Shown here piece after piece: positions 18,816 to 28,876 of a stretch of DNA of 64,000 nt. Positions within the stretch are counted from its first letter, which is position 1. Each line of letters begins with the position of its first letter. The translations under genes were made by a program, and so were the position numbers. A model generated the notes under the pieces. It was not told the DNA's origin. It worked only from the letters and a program-made list of their open reading frames with translations, and searched no databases. This DNA is from Candidatus Endowatersipora endosymbiont of Watersipora subatra (lineage in GTDB: Bacteria > Pseudomonadota > Alphaproteobacteria > Rhizobiales > Rhizobiaceae), in the NCBI RefSeq assembly GCF_964026585.1, contig NZ_OZ032160.1:841991-905990 (forward strand), read 5' to 3'.

Positions 18816-20653
18816 TTCGCTAGCAAAGGGCTTTGAGGGGTAGGATAACCGCGAGGTGTATAAACCCATTTTTTCCCTTCACCGTTCACAAAAGAGCGAC
18901 TTTTCGATGAACCTACAATCACAATAGTGAGCATATCGACTTGATGACTATCCAAATCACCAAGCGATATCACTTGAACAGTTTCCCCTTGACGTCCAAG
19001 ATTCGTAGCCAAAATTACCGGGGTAACATAAGGCCTATGTTCTAATAAAATATCCTTTGCATGAGACAATTGAGTCCGACGGTTCTTTGATACTGGATTA
19101 TAAAAAGCAATGACAAAATCACACTGGGCTGCAGCCTTGATTCGACCCTTTATCACTTCCCAAGGAGTGAGTAAATCCGATAATGAAATCGTACAAAAGT
19201 CATGACCAAGAGGTGCTCCAGCTTTTGCTGCTGCAGCCTGTAAAGCTGATATTCCAGGAGAAACCTGAATATTTATGCGCGTTGCAGAATCACTTAAAAC
19301 CTTACTTTCGTAAATCTCAAAAACAAGTGTTGCCATCGCATAAATTCCTGCGTCACCTGAACAAACAAGGGACACCTTCTTCCCTTCACCAGCAAGCTCC
19401 ATAGCATGTCGCACACGTGACTCCTCTTGACCTAGATCAAAATCATGACGATTCTTACCTTCGGTAAGTGGACCTAGAAGATCAAGATAAAGAGAATATC
19501 CAACCAGATCACTTGAGACTGAAATTAAGCCTGAAACTTCTGGAGAACGCCATACATCTATACCTGGTCCAATGCCAACAACAAATAAGTGACCACGGGG
19601 TCGCCCTACTTTTTCTTCATAAAGGACAGAATGAGATAGGGCCACAGCAATTGTCACAGATTGTGATTTGACCTTTTCTACCAGCAAAACACCATCATTG
19701 CCAACTGCTGCAAGAGCAGAACTCTCGCATACCCCATGGCATCCTACTTTTGAAAAAACAAGACCAGAAGGATTTTTGAGTCGCTTTTTCTGCTGTTCGA
19801 GTACTTTCGCATCAAAAAGGCGGAGCGGAACATCAAAATACTTGGCTGCCGTATTTATAGCCGCTTCATCAGCTTTTAAATCAATAGTACAAAAACAAGA
19901 AATCGATTCAGAAGCAAGATTTTCACGTATTAAAATTTTCTCAATCAGCTGAATCAATTCTTTAGAATCAGCACCTCGCTGGCATCCAATACCAATAGCA
20001 AGAGAACGAGGATGAAACACTAATTGTTTATCAAGCGCTGAAGTTCGATAAACGGTAGCTGTCAAACGAATAGCGGCTGTCTCATTTTTATTGTTACTGA
20101 AAAATTTCAGATCACTATTGTGGAGCCAATCCGCCTTTTCTGCTGCATCGCCATCCAGAACCACTGATTCTCCTATTAGTAAAGCTGCCATAACTAACTT
20201 TGTATCCATTGGATTACTCAGTCTCCATCCACGAGGAGGCTCATCAAGAGCGACACCATAACGAACATCCCCAACAGTGGTAACAGCTGCAAAGCCACCT
20301 AGGTGGTTAGCAATCACACGAGCCATCTGATTGCCACCATGGTGTCCACCCAAAAGAGGCACAACACTCGATCCATCATCAGAAATACTCAACACGCAAG
20401 GATCTTTGTACTTATCACTCAAATGCGGTGCAATCAGTCGGATCATAGCACCCGAGGCCATAACACCAATTAGTGTCCGCCCATCAAGAAACAATCGTGC
20501 AACATGATCGCTCGCATTATCAAAACTAACATCTACTTGACTAACACGCTTCGTAAATCCATGAATCTCACCCTGAGTTAGCGCACTAACCTCAGAAGCA
20601 ACTCCCATACCAGATTCTGATAGGAGAATGATTGCTGGACGATTTTTCATCAA
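18812..20653 (-). CDS. cobJ: Fusion of CbiG and precorrin-3B C17-methyltransferase CobJ
   Basis: The 613-residue protein joins two corrin enzymes. Residues 1 to about 150 are the CbiG N-terminal domain (VMASGAMIR, LLGGHHGGNQMA at 101-112). Residues about 213-340 are the CbiG C-terminal/CobE-like domain (LAIGIGCQRGAD). From about residue 354 a complete CobJ/CbiH methylase follows (FVVGIGPG, VCSGDAGIYAMA, QVSPGISALQAAAAKAGAPLGHDF). CbiG opens the ring-A lactone formed during ring contraction in the oxygen-independent route; CobJ methylates C17. Fusion puts both acts in one chain. It is followed by cobM with a 4-base overlap. Confidence 0.92.
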   Translation of the reverse strand: MMKNRPAIILLSESGMGVASEVSALTQGEIHGFTKRVSQVDVSFDNASDHVARLFLDGRTLIGVMASGAMIRLIAPHLSDKYKDPCVLSISDDGSSVVPLLGGHHGGNQMARVIANHLGGFAAVTTVGDVRYGVALDEPPRGWRLSNPMDTKLVMAALLIGESVVLDGDAAEKADWLHNSDLKFFSNNKNETAAIRLTATVYRTSALDKQLVFHPRSLAIGIGCQRGADSKELIQLIEKILIRENLASESISCFCTIDLKADEAAINTAAKYFDVPLRLFDAKVLEQQKKRLKNPSGLVFSKVGCHGVCESSALAAVGNDGVLLVEKVKSQSVTIAVALSHSVLYEEKVGRPRGHLFVVGIGPGIDVWRSPEVSGLISVSSDLVGYSLYLDLLGPLTEGKNRHDFDLGQEESRVRHAMELAGEGKKVSLVCSGDAGIYAMATLVFEIYESKVLSDSATRINIQVSPGISALQAAAAKAGAPLGHDFCTISLSDLLTPWEVIKGRIKAAAQCDFVIAFYNPVSKNRRTQLSHAKDILLEHRPYVTPVILATNLGRQGETVQVISLGDLDSHQVDMLTIVIVGSSKSRSFVNGEGKKWVYTPRGYPTPQSPLLAK

Positions 20654-20685
20654 ACCTGCTCCCTAACTAATTCAAGAAAAGGAAA

Positions 20686-21402
20686 CTATTTGATCCACGC
20701 TTCCTCTCCTTTGTAAATCAAAATCATAGAAAAATAAGAAGCCTGTTTACCTAACATCAAGGAAAGAGGCAAAATTGTTTGCTTATCAAGAGATATTCTT
20801 TCAAGATATACTGCCTTTTCAAGGAGTCCTGCTGTAACAATCTTCTCATACATCCGTTCAAAATGCCGTCCGATCTTAATGATCGCAATAGCATCAGCGT
20901 GGTCCAGCGCCTGCTCCAATACTACATCATCAACAGGAGCGGGAATGATAATCAAGATATCATTACGAGCGGCTAAAGGCCTACCAAAATAAGCGCTTGA
21001 GGCCATAATTGATGAAATACCAGGCACAACCTGGCACGAATAACGAATCGCTAAACGATGATATAAATAAATAAAAGAACCATAAAAAAAGGGATCTCCT
21101 TCGCATATAATGGCCACATCATGACCTAAATCTAAATACGAAGAGATTTTTAAAGAAATCTGATCGTAAATACTTCTTGCTAAGAAGGAGTCAACGCGCA
21201 CGGGTATAACAAAAGGAATTTCTACTTGCGTAGACAATAGATAGCGCGAAACAATCGAACGAGCAAAACTCTCCCCGCTGACACTATCCGGAGACGGATA
21301 AACAACTACATCTGAAGAAGTTAAAAGACGGTGAGCTTTCAGAGTGAGCAATTCTGGATCTCCTGGACCTACACCTAAGCCATAGAGTCTTCCTGTACTC
21401 AC
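20686..21402 (-). CDS. cobI: Precorrin-2 C20-methyltransferase (CobI/CbiL)
   Basis: CobI methylates C20 of precorrin-2 with SAM. The frame is open from 21459, inside cobL, but GTG at 21402 overlaps the cobL stop (GTGA), has GGAG seven bases upstream and gives 238 residues starting just before GRLYGLGVGPGDP. That is the usual size and N-terminus, so I use it. Family motifs include YPSPDS, AIICEGDPFFYGSF and VVPGISSIMASS. It lies between cobL and the cbiG-cobJ fusion. Confidence 0.92.
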   Translation of the reverse strand: MSTGRLYGLGVGPGDPELLTLKAHRLLTSSDVVVYPSPDSVSGESFARSIVSRYLLSTQVEIPFVIPVRVDSFLARSIYDQISLKISSYLDLGHDVAIICEGDPFFYGSFIYLYHRLAIRYSCQVVPGISSIMASSAYFGRPLAARNDILIIIPAPVDDVVLEQALDHADAIAIIKIGRHFERMYEKIVTAGLLEKAVYLERISLDKQTILPLSLMLGKQASYFSMILIYKGEEAWIK

Positions 21403-22619
21403 ATCTTTCTCCAAGACTTCATCACAATCCATTGGGTCATGGGCATCGAAGAACGCCAACTACTGGAAGAACCAATAGGTTCGGCCTTTTGAATATTAAT
21501 CCGACGCAACTCTCCACCAAAATCATGATATAGTGCTATCAATTTTTTTTCACTGTCTAAAGTAACCGTATTCGCAACGAGACGCCCACCAGGTCGCAAA
21601 GAACTCCAAGCCTTCTCAAACACACCTTCACTGGTTAATCCTCCCCCAATAAAAACAGAATCAGGAGTAGGCAGATCAGTCAATACGGATGGCGCTTTTC
21701 CTGAAACAATGCAAATCTTTTCTGTGCCCAAAGCAACGCAATTTTCTGATATCATTTGCAATCGCTTCTCTTTATATTCAATCGCATAGACGTGTGCATT
21801 GCTTGACGCACGAATCCATTCAATTCCTACTGAACCACAACCGGCACCGATATCCCACAAAATAGCGTTAGGATGAGGTGCCAACGCTGTCAATGTTGCC
21901 GTCCTCACCAGTTGCTTAGTTAATTGCCCATCATGTACAAAAGCATCATCGGGTAACCCAACAATTCTCGGATACCAGATGCTTCTATCGCTGACATGAC
22001 ATTCAACAGCCATTGTGTTAAGATCAGGAACATTTCTATTCCACGTCTCAGCTACTCCTTCAAATCGTTCTTCCTTCTCTCCTCCTAAAGCTGCTAGAAC
22101 GGTTATTTTCGAACCTCCAAATCCATAATGAGTTAAAATATCACAGATTCGAGAAGGGCTTTGACCGTTTTCTGTTAAAATAAGCAACCGGGCACGGGGG
22201 GCAAGATAGGGAACAATTTGTCTGTCCGAGCGACCGTGAATAGTCAAGGTATCACAATCAGAAAGACTCCAACCCAATCGGCAAGCAGCCAACTGAAAAG
22301 CAGAAAGTTGCGGATAAAATCTTATTTCCTCTGACGTAATCGCTTGAGCAATTTGAACACCAATTGAATACCAAAGAGGATCACCAGTGACCAAAATAAC
22401 CAGAGATTTTCCTCGATGTAACAAAATTTCTCTAATCATAGCTTCCAATGGTAATGACCAACATATCCGTTGCGCCTTAACAAAGGCTTTTGTCAAAAAA
22501 TGATGACGCTTCCCACCAACAATAATATCAGCTTCTTTCATCTTTCTGATCGCCTCATACGACAACCCCGCGAGACCATCCTCACCAATACCAATAATAT
22601 TAAGCCAAGGAGACGTCAT
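21399..22619 (-). CDS. cobL: Precorrin-6B C5,15-methyltransferase/decarboxylase (CobL, CbiE-CbiT fusion)
   Basis: CobL methylates C5 and C15 and decarboxylates the C12 acetate. The 406-residue protein has an N-terminal CbiE tetrapyrrole methylase domain (INIIGIGEDG-like start, GDPLWYSIGVQIA). A C-terminal CbiT Rossmann methyltransferase domain contains DIGAGCGSVGIEW near residue 260, followed by VFIGGGLT. The CbiE-CbiT fusion is the normal CobL architecture. It overlaps cobH by 20 bases and cobI by four, so tight translational coupling is likely. Confidence 0.95.
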   Translation of the reverse strand: MTSPWLNIIGIGEDGLAGLSYEAIRKMKEADIIVGGKRHHFLTKAFVKAQRICWSLPLEAMIREILLHRGKSLVILVTGDPLWYSIGVQIAQAITSEEIRFYPQLSAFQLAACRLGWSLSDCDTLTIHGRSDRQIVPYLAPRARLLILTENGQSPSRICDILTHYGFGGSKITVLAALGGEKEERFEGVAETWNRNVPDLNTMAVECHVSDRSIWYPRIVGLPDDAFVHDGQLTKQLVRTATLTALAPHPNAILWDIGAGCGSVGIEWIRASSNAHVYAIEYKEKRLQMISENCVALGTEKICIVSGKAPSVLTDLPTPDSVFIGGGLTSEGVFEKAWSSLRPGGRLVANTVTLDSEKKLIALYHDFGGELRRINIQKAEPIGSSSSWRSSMPMTQWIVMKSWRKM

Positions 22620-23283
22620 TTATAATCTCCCTTTCTTGCGAGAGTGCGAGCGCATTCACCAAAGCCGAGGCCATTGCCGATCCGCCACGACGACCATGAA
22701 CCGTTATAAAAGGAAGATCTGAAGAAAAACGACTAAGAAGCTGTTTTGACTGGACAGCACCAACAAATCCTACAGGAACACCTATAATAAGAGCTGGCAT
22801 TGACGCACCCTTTTCTATGAGCTCGAGCAACCGAAAGAGTGCCGTGGGTGCGTTCCCTACAACAACTAAAGAACGAGACAATTTTTCTCTCCATAAATCA
22901 ACAGCTGATGCTGAGCGCGTCTTACCAATGATATCAACGCAATTAGAAACTTGGGGATCATTAAGGGTACAGATCACCTGATTTGCAGCTGGTAAAGAAC
23001 TTTCAATAATACCCGCACGAACCATCTCCACATCGCAAAATATTGAAGCTCCATCTCTTAGAGCTTCAATACCTTGCTCTGCTGCATTGGGTGAATAGTC
23101 CAGATCATCAACAATATCAATCATTCCACAAGAATGGATCAAACGAATCGCAAGGGCCTGCATTAATTTTGGAAACGCTGACAACTTTGCCTCACCACAA
23201 ACAATTTCAACCGATCTTCGATAAATCTCATCAGGGTCTCGAATATAATCATATCGAGCGATTTGATATTCTAAATTAGGCAT
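22600..23283 (-). CDS. cobH: Precorrin-8X methylmutase (CobH/CbiC)
   Basis: CobH moves the C11 methyl group to C12, giving hydrogenobyrinic or cobyrinic acid. The 227-residue protein matches CobH throughout: DPDEIYRRS near the start, IRLIHSCGM with the likely catalytic His, CDVEMVRAGI, GNAPTALFRLLEL, and IIGVPVGFVGA. It overlaps cbiX by eight bases upstream and cobL by 20 downstream, in the middle of the large minus-strand operon. Confidence 0.95.
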   Translation of the reverse strand: MPNLEYQIARYDYIRDPDEIYRRSVEIVCGEAKLSAFPKLMQALAIRLIHSCGMIDIVDDLDYSPNAAEQGIEALRDGASIFCDVEMVRAGIIESSLPAANQVICTLNDPQVSNCVDIIGKTRSASAVDLWREKLSRSLVVVGNAPTALFRLLELIEKGASMPALIIGVPVGFVGAVQSKQLLSRFSSDLPFITVHGRRGGSAMASALVNALALSQEREIINDVSLA

Positions 23284-24334
23284 CGTTTTTCATAGAATGC
23301 GGTCCTAACGGATGATCCGCATAGCGATATATATGATTATGCTTATGCGATGGTGTCCAGGGCAAATCATTCTGTTGACAAAATTTTTTTTCATGACAGG
23401 AAGCATCACAGTCACCTTTGCAAGGACAATTATGTAGACTTCTCCCCATGCCTTCAACATGGCAATGGTAACTTTTCTGAACCAACCCTACGTCATCTTC
23501 AAAACCAAGAACAGGCTCACGATATTTACACATTTGGCAATTCATCACATTGTAGCCATATTCAACTTCATTTACACGGTCCACAAATGTATCTATAATA
23601 AGCGGATGATCACTGAGATAGTTTGCTTTTAAGAATTCAATATGAGGATTAATCTCAGCGACCATATCAGTGTAAGAAAAAATGCGCTTTACCAAGACAC
23701 CAGTAAAAAGAAAGTAAGGAAAAATAATAATGCGCTTGTATCCAAGCTTTACTGCCTTTTCAAGAGCTGGCTCTACTAGAGGAAAGGTAACACCAGAATA
23801 ACAAACTTCACCCCAGCCAAATCCCATTCCTTCCCACAACATACGCATCATTTTTGATACGTTAGAATTTGCATCAGGGTCCGATGTGCCACGACCAACC
23901 ACCATCAGCAGAGTTTCGTAGCGGTTAATCCGATTATTAGAAGACACTAAAGTCTCTTCAATTCGTTCTCCTGCGGCACGGATCATTTTTAGATCAAGAC
24001 CCAATTCACGCCCATACTTAATGGTCACATCAGGATGGTTTATTTGATAGGTATTAAGAACGCTTGGAATATCATTTTTAGTGTGACCAGCTGCAAACAA
24101 CATCCCTGGGACAGCAACAATGTTGATACAGCCTTGTTCTCGTAATTGATCAAGCCCCTGATGAATAAGCGGATGAGCAAATTCAAGATAACCATATTCA
24201 ACCGGCATATGATCAAAACGACCTTTTAAAATCTTTATAATCCTAGTGAATTCCTTCATTGCATTTTGATTCCGGCTCCCATGACCACAAATAATGACGC
24301 CCGTTTTTTTGGTATCTGATTGCGTTTTACTCAT
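23276..24334 (-). CDS. cbiX: Sirohydrochlorin cobaltochelatase, long CbiX form with Cys- and His-rich tail
   Basis: CbiX inserts cobalt into sirohydrochlorin, the early-cobalt branch. The 352-residue protein has the chelatase start VIICGHGSRNQNA, a GYLEFAHP segment, and a second domain with VVGRGTSDPDAN. The last 90 residues carry MNCQMC, an MxCxxC motif, then six more cysteines and a His-rich end (HKHNHIYRYADHP). Bacillus CbiX of the long type has a comparable MxCxxC and His-rich tail linked to an Fe-S centre; that this protein holds one is inference. It sits between cobO and cobH. A role as a metal store or chaperone is possible. Confidence 0.9.
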   Translation of the reverse strand: MSKTQSDTKKTGVIICGHGSRNQNAMKEFTRIIKILKGRFDHMPVEYGYLEFAHPLIHQGLDQLREQGCINIVAVPGMLFAAGHTKNDIPSVLNTYQINHPDVTIKYGRELGLDLKMIRAAGERIEETLVSSNNRINRYETLLMVVGRGTSDPDANSNVSKMMRMLWEGMGFGWGEVCYSGVTFPLVEPALEKAVKLGYKRIIIFPYFLFTGVLVKRIFSYTDMVAEINPHIEFLKANYLSDHPLIIDTFVDRVNEVEYGYNVMNCQMCKYREPVLGFEDDVGLVQKSYHCHVEGMGRSLHNCPCKGDCDASCHEKKFCQQNDLPWTPSHKHNHIYRYADHPLGPHSMKNDA

Positions 24335-24453
24335 ATCTTTTAACCCTCAATCTTTCCAAATCTCTTTGAATGATTTCATCACAGTCACTGCACTCTATCC
24401 TAAAAATCATCAAGAAATAAAACCGTCAAAGGCTTATATTGAATATTGAGTCC

Positions 24454-25104
24454 TCAAAACTCGATTCCTATCTGCGCCTTTACACCATCCCTGAACGGAT
24501 GTTTCACCATCGTCATCTCTGTTACAAGATCCGCAAATTCAATGAGTTGATCCTTAGCGTTCCGTCCTGTGATAATAACATGTTTCATCTCAGGCTTGGA
24601 TTTAAGAAATTCAATAACCTCATCAACCTGAACATAATCATAGCGCAATACAATGTTCAATTCATCGCACAAAACCAGATCAATATCTTCATCCATAATC
24701 ATTGCCTTAGCCTGTTCCCAGCTTTGACAAGCAGATGTAATATCACGAATTCTGTCCTGAGTTTCCCAGGTAAAGCCTTCTCCCATGGCTGCCATGGTAA
24801 CTTGCCCTCCCCAATTTTCAAGAATCAGTCGCTCACCACTATTCCATTTACCTTTAATGAATTGAACAATACCTACCTTCATACCATTTCCAAGCGCTCG
24901 AAAAACCATGCCAAATGCTGCTGTCGATTTTCCTTTACCTTTACCAGTATGAACAATCACAAGTCCCTTTTTACGAGTCTTAGTTGCAATAATTTGATCG
25001 TGAATAGCCTTTTTCCGTTTCATCTTTTTCGTATGACGCTGATTGAATTCCACTTCGTTCATCGAAGCAAGAGATTTAGACTTCTTTGACATGTTCTCAT
25101 TCAC
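24454..25104 (-). CDS. cobO: Cob(I)yrinic acid a,c-diamide adenosyltransferase (CobO/BtuR/CobA type)
   Basis: The enzyme adds the 5'-deoxyadenosyl ligand to reduced corrinoid. The 216-residue protein has the P-loop GKGKGKSTAAFG, the VQFIKGKW segment and LVLCDELN, all of the CobO/BtuR family. The best start is GTG at 25104, overlapping the cobN stop by eight bases; an ATG follows at codon 5. The N-terminal tail is Lys/Arg-rich (KKMKRKK). It ends 119 bases before cbiX. Confidence 0.95.
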   Translation of the reverse strand: MNENMSKKSKSLASMNEVEFNQRHTKKMKRKKAIHDQIIATKTRKKGLVIVHTGKGKGKSTAAFGMVFRALGNGMKVGIVQFIKGKWNSGERLILENWGGQVTMAAMGEGFTWETQDRIRDITSACQSWEQAKAMIMDEDIDLVLCDELNIVLRYDYVQVDEVIEFLKSKPEMKHVIITGRNAKDQLIEFADLVTEMTMVKHPFRDGVKAQIGIEF

Positions 25105-28100
25105 ATTCCACTCCTGACTGTTGAGAAGATTTATTATGGTTCAAGGTCAGTTTCTCAAGATCATGTCTGGCAGAATTAGATCTCGCTGTCCATAATCTGC
25201 GATCCATGGCTTCAAGAAATCGTTCGGCGATCTCCTGAAGGGCATGGGGATTCTTATCTGCCAAAAATTCTCTTACTGTCTCATCAGCAATAAATGCCTG
25301 ATACACAGCATCAAAATGATAATCGCGAACTGCACCGGTGGTTGCAGAAAACGCGAACATATAATCAAAAGTAGCAGCGATTTCAAATGCACCTTTGTAA
25401 CCATGGCGCATAACTCCATTGATCCATTTGGGATTAACGACTCGCGCCCGTACCACCCGGCTTATTTCTTCTTCCAATGTTCGAATTTTAGGCCTTTGTG
25501 GATAGGAATGGTCATTGTGATAGACAATTGGTCTATAACCTGAAATATGCTCGACAGCAGCCGTCATTCCTCCCTCAAATTGATAATAATCGTCAGAATC
25601 AAGAAGATCATGCTCGCGGTTATCCTGGTTCTGTATAACAGCCTGAATAGAAGTTAATCGGATACCGAATTGCTCACGATGCAATTTCCCATCAGACCTG
25701 AGTCCATAAGCATAACCTCCCCAAGCAAGATAAGCCTTGGCAAGATCACTACGATTCTCCCAACACTTGTGATCGATTAAAGCCTGCAATCCAACACCAT
25801 AAGCACCTGGCTTTGATCCATAAACCCTGTATCCGGCTTGTAAGATTGCCTGTTCAGGATCACAACCATTATACTCAAGTTTCTGTGCCTCATTTTTTAC
25901 TGCTGCGGCAATCGGGTTATCAGAAACTTCTTCTTCTAGCTCCGCAATGGCCCGAACAGCCCTATCAAAAAGTTCGATCTGAGTAGGAAAAGCATCTCGG
26001 AAAAAACCAGAAATCCGCAAGGTTACATCAACCCGAGAACGTCCTAATTCCGCTAACGTGATAACTTCAAAGCCAGTCACACGACGAGAGGCATGATCCC
26101 ATAAGGGACGTGCACCAATCAATGCTAATGCCTGTGCAATATCATCACCGCCCGTTCGCATATTGGAAGTGCCCCATGCAGATAACCCGATAGACTTTGG
26201 CCATTCACCATAATCTTGACAATAACGCCGAATCAAAAGATCTGCCGATTTTTGACCAAGGTGCCAAGCAGCAGGTGTCGGTATGGAACGACTATCAACA
26301 GAATAAAAATTACGTCCGGTAGGTAAAACATCTATTTTTCCTCGAGTCGGGGCTCCAGAGGGACCTGGAGGAACAAAGTGACCAGATAAAGCACGTGAAA
26401 ACTGAGTTATCTCAGATACACCACAGGCCTCTATCGAAGGCTTGATCTTTCTACGGATTTCATCTAAAACATCACAAGTGTGATACCAAGTAGAAGAAGG
26501 ACTAATCTTGCCATCCACTAAAAGAGCTGCCAATAATTCAAGCCTTTCAACGGTATCACCGTAACTCCTCCATAAATCCTCACAGATATCCTGAAGTATT
26601 TGAGGTCGAGGTCCATCCCAAGCTTTTTCCATTTGACAATCGAGGGGATCAAAATTCAATCGACAATCTAAAGCCAAAGCACGATGAAGGCTATTGTTAC
26701 CTCTTTCTCCATTATCTCTTGGTAATCTTGCCAGAGCAACTGTCAAGTCAGTTAATAAACGCCCTTCTGGTGCCTTGCCAAAGATATGTAATCCATCACG
26801 GATCTGCATTTCTTTAAGTTCGCAAAGGTAAGCATCCAGTTTCTCGAGTGCCTGGATTTCATCATCAGTTTTAGATACGCCTGAATCATAATCTAATCCG
26901 GTATTACTCATCAAATTAAGAATTTCGGTACGTAAATACATGAGACGACGAGGATCAAGATGCTTTGATTCATAATATTCATCAACCAGAGCTTCTAACT
27001 CTTTCAGTGGACCATAGCTTTCTGCACGTGTCAGAGGTGGTGTCAAATGATCAATAATCACCGCTGAAGAACGTCTTTTAGCTTGTGTTCCTTCTCCTGG
27101 ATCATTAACAATGAACGGATAAAGATGAGGAGTTGCCCCCAATACTGCCTCTGGATAGCATTGATTATCTAAAGCCAATGCCTTCCCAGGCAACCACTCC
27201 ATAGTTCCGTGTTTCCCCATATGAACAACAGCATGATTGCCAAAGCTGTAGCGTAGATAAAAATAAAAAGCAAAATAACTGTGAGGTGGGACGAGATCTG
27301 GTGAATGGTATGTCGAAACGGGGTCTATATTATAGCCCCGTGTAGGCTGAAGACCCACTACAAGGTTATCAAAACGAGCAAGAGTCAGAGCAATAGATTC
27401 TTGATCATCCAGATAGGCAGGATCAGACTCAGGTTCTCCCCATTGCTGTTTTACTTCATCTTGAATTTTAGGGGAAAGTTGCGCAAAGAATTTCTTGTAA
27501 TCAAGAATAGAAAGACACTCACGAATTTCCCTCCCTCTCACTTCAGCATTGGTAGGACCGGCTTGAAGATATTCAACAAGTTCCTGACCAGTATCAGGAA
27601 AAGTTCCTATTTGATATCCCTGTCGCCGCAATACTTTTACAAGTTCTACTGTTCCTGCAGGAGTATCAAGTCCTACCCCGTTCGCCAGTCGGCCATCTTT
27701 GTTGGGATAATTAGCTAATATCAGAGAAAATCGACGCTCATGAGGGGTGCTTTGAGCTAACAAACACCAATTTTTAGCGAGATCAGCCACAAAATCCACC
27801 CGATTTTGAAGAGGTACATGGCGAACAATATTCGCTTGGACGGATAAAGCGTAATGGTCTGAATTTTTAAAGGCTATAGCACGTGACAACACGCGCCCAT
27901 CTAACTCTGGCATTGCTACATTCATAGCAAGGTCACGGGGAGATAGGCCTTGATTTGAACCTTCCCAAACGTTCTGGCTACTACCAGACAAAACAGCCTG
28001 TAAAATAATTGCCCCCCCTTCTTCTAAAACAGTTTTTTGGTGAGAGCCAACAGATTGAGAGACACAAAACCCAGTTAGGTTGATCACAACAGAAGGAGAT

Positions 28101-28876
28101 ACTTTTTCAAAAAAAAATCTAACCGTCGCCTGCGATACTTCATCTTTAAGTGATGAAACAAAAACAGGAAGTGGGTTCATCTTTTTCTTTGTGAGAGCAG
28201 AGCATAAAGCATCAATTGGTTCTGTATTTCCAGCTTGAACTAGTGCCCGATAAAATATAATAGCAACTACTGGACTACCGGAACTCCAATCTTTTTGAAT
28301 ATCAGAAAGTAACGGTGCATTGATATCTGCCAACCATAATCCTGCTTTCAGCAACGGCTGCACGATAGGAAGCGGCAATGTCTCATCACAGATTAATGCT
28401 TTGACATAAAGAAGTGCCAGACGAGCGTTAATGATACCACCATGAATCCAGTAAGACCAAAGTGCTCTACGAATTTCAACGTTGACTGTCCCATAAGGTT
28501 CAAGCGATAAATCAGGTTTATCATCGCCTGGCAAAACAATCAATTTAATATTATTAGAACAGCAGGCTGATTGTATTTTCTCAAGCCCATACTGCCAATA
28601 GCTTTCCCCACCTAAACAACGAATAATCACACAAGACGATTGTACAATCGTTTGCTCACAATAAATATCAATAGAAAGAGGGTGAGAAAGGACCATCATA
28701 TTCGCCACCCGTAAACTGAGATGATCACTATCATCTAGCACATCATGAGCCGCTGTTATGCAAGCTAGATCGCTATCGGCAGAAGATATGAAAACAACAT
28801 CTGCAGGTTCTTGTTTAAGATCAATGGCGCCATCGGTATCTGATAGGCAATCTTTTTGAGAGAAAAGAAGATGCAT
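25097..28876 (-). CDS. cobN: Cobaltochelatase large subunit CobN
   Basis: CobN is the corrin-binding subunit of the ATP-dependent CobN-CobS-CobT chelatase, which normally inserts cobalt late, into hydrogenobyrinic acid a,c-diamide. The 1259-residue protein has the normal length and the conserved HMGKHGTMEWLPGK motif, NDPGEGTQAKRR and GTSNMRTGGDD. It follows cobW with a one-base overlap (TAATG) and overlaps cobO. CobS and CobT are not in this window and would be needed for activity, so they may lie elsewhere. Its presence beside CbiX is noted as a finding. Confidence 0.95.
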   Translation of the reverse strand: MHLLFSQKDCLSDTDGAIDLKQEPADVVFISSADSDLACITAAHDVLDDSDHLSLRVANMMVLSHPLSIDIYCEQTIVQSSCVIIRCLGGESYWQYGLEKIQSACCSNNIKLIVLPGDDKPDLSLEPYGTVNVEIRRALWSYWIHGGIINARLALLYVKALICDETLPLPIVQPLLKAGLWLADINAPLLSDIQKDWSSGSPVVAIIFYRALVQAGNTEPIDALCSALTKKKMNPLPVFVSSLKDEVSQATVRFFFEKVSPSVVINLTGFCVSQSVGSHQKTVLEEGGAIILQAVLSGSSQNVWEGSNQGLSPRDLAMNVAMPELDGRVLSRAIAFKNSDHYALSVQANIVRHVPLQNRVDFVADLAKNWCLLAQSTPHERRFSLILANYPNKDGRLANGVGLDTPAGTVELVKVLRRQGYQIGTFPDTGQELVEYLQAGPTNAEVRGREIRECLSILDYKKFFAQLSPKIQDEVKQQWGEPESDPAYLDDQESIALTLARFDNLVVGLQPTRGYNIDPVSTYHSPDLVPPHSYFAFYFYLRYSFGNHAVVHMGKHGTMEWLPGKALALDNQCYPEAVLGATPHLYPFIVNDPGEGTQAKRRSSAVIIDHLTPPLTRAESYGPLKELEALVDEYYESKHLDPRRLMYLRTEILNLMSNTGLDYDSGVSKTDDEIQALEKLDAYLCELKEMQIRDGLHIFGKAPEGRLLTDLTVALARLPRDNGERGNNSLHRALALDCRLNFDPLDCQMEKAWDGPRPQILQDICEDLWRSYGDTVERLELLAALLVDGKISPSSTWYHTCDVLDEIRRKIKPSIEACGVSEITQFSRALSGHFVPPGPSGAPTRGKIDVLPTGRNFYSVDSRSIPTPAAWHLGQKSADLLIRRYCQDYGEWPKSIGLSAWGTSNMRTGGDDIAQALALIGARPLWDHASRRVTGFEVITLAELGRSRVDVTLRISGFFRDAFPTQIELFDRAVRAIAELEEEVSDNPIAAAVKNEAQKLEYNGCDPEQAILQAGYRVYGSKPGAYGVGLQALIDHKCWENRSDLAKAYLAWGGYAYGLRSDGKLHREQFGIRLTSIQAVIQNQDNREHDLLDSDDYYQFEGGMTAAVEHISGYRPIVYHNDHSYPQRPKIRTLEEEISRVVRARVVNPKWINGVMRHGYKGAFEIAATFDYMFAFSATTGAVRDYHFDAVYQAFIADETVREFLADKNPHALQEIAERFLEAMDRRLWTARSNSARHDLEKLTLNHNKSSQQSGVECE

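Noticed and set aside
24439-25089. 216-codon frame antisense to cobO
   Set aside because: Same span as cobO on the opposite strand; cobO has clear motifs, the antisense frame has none.
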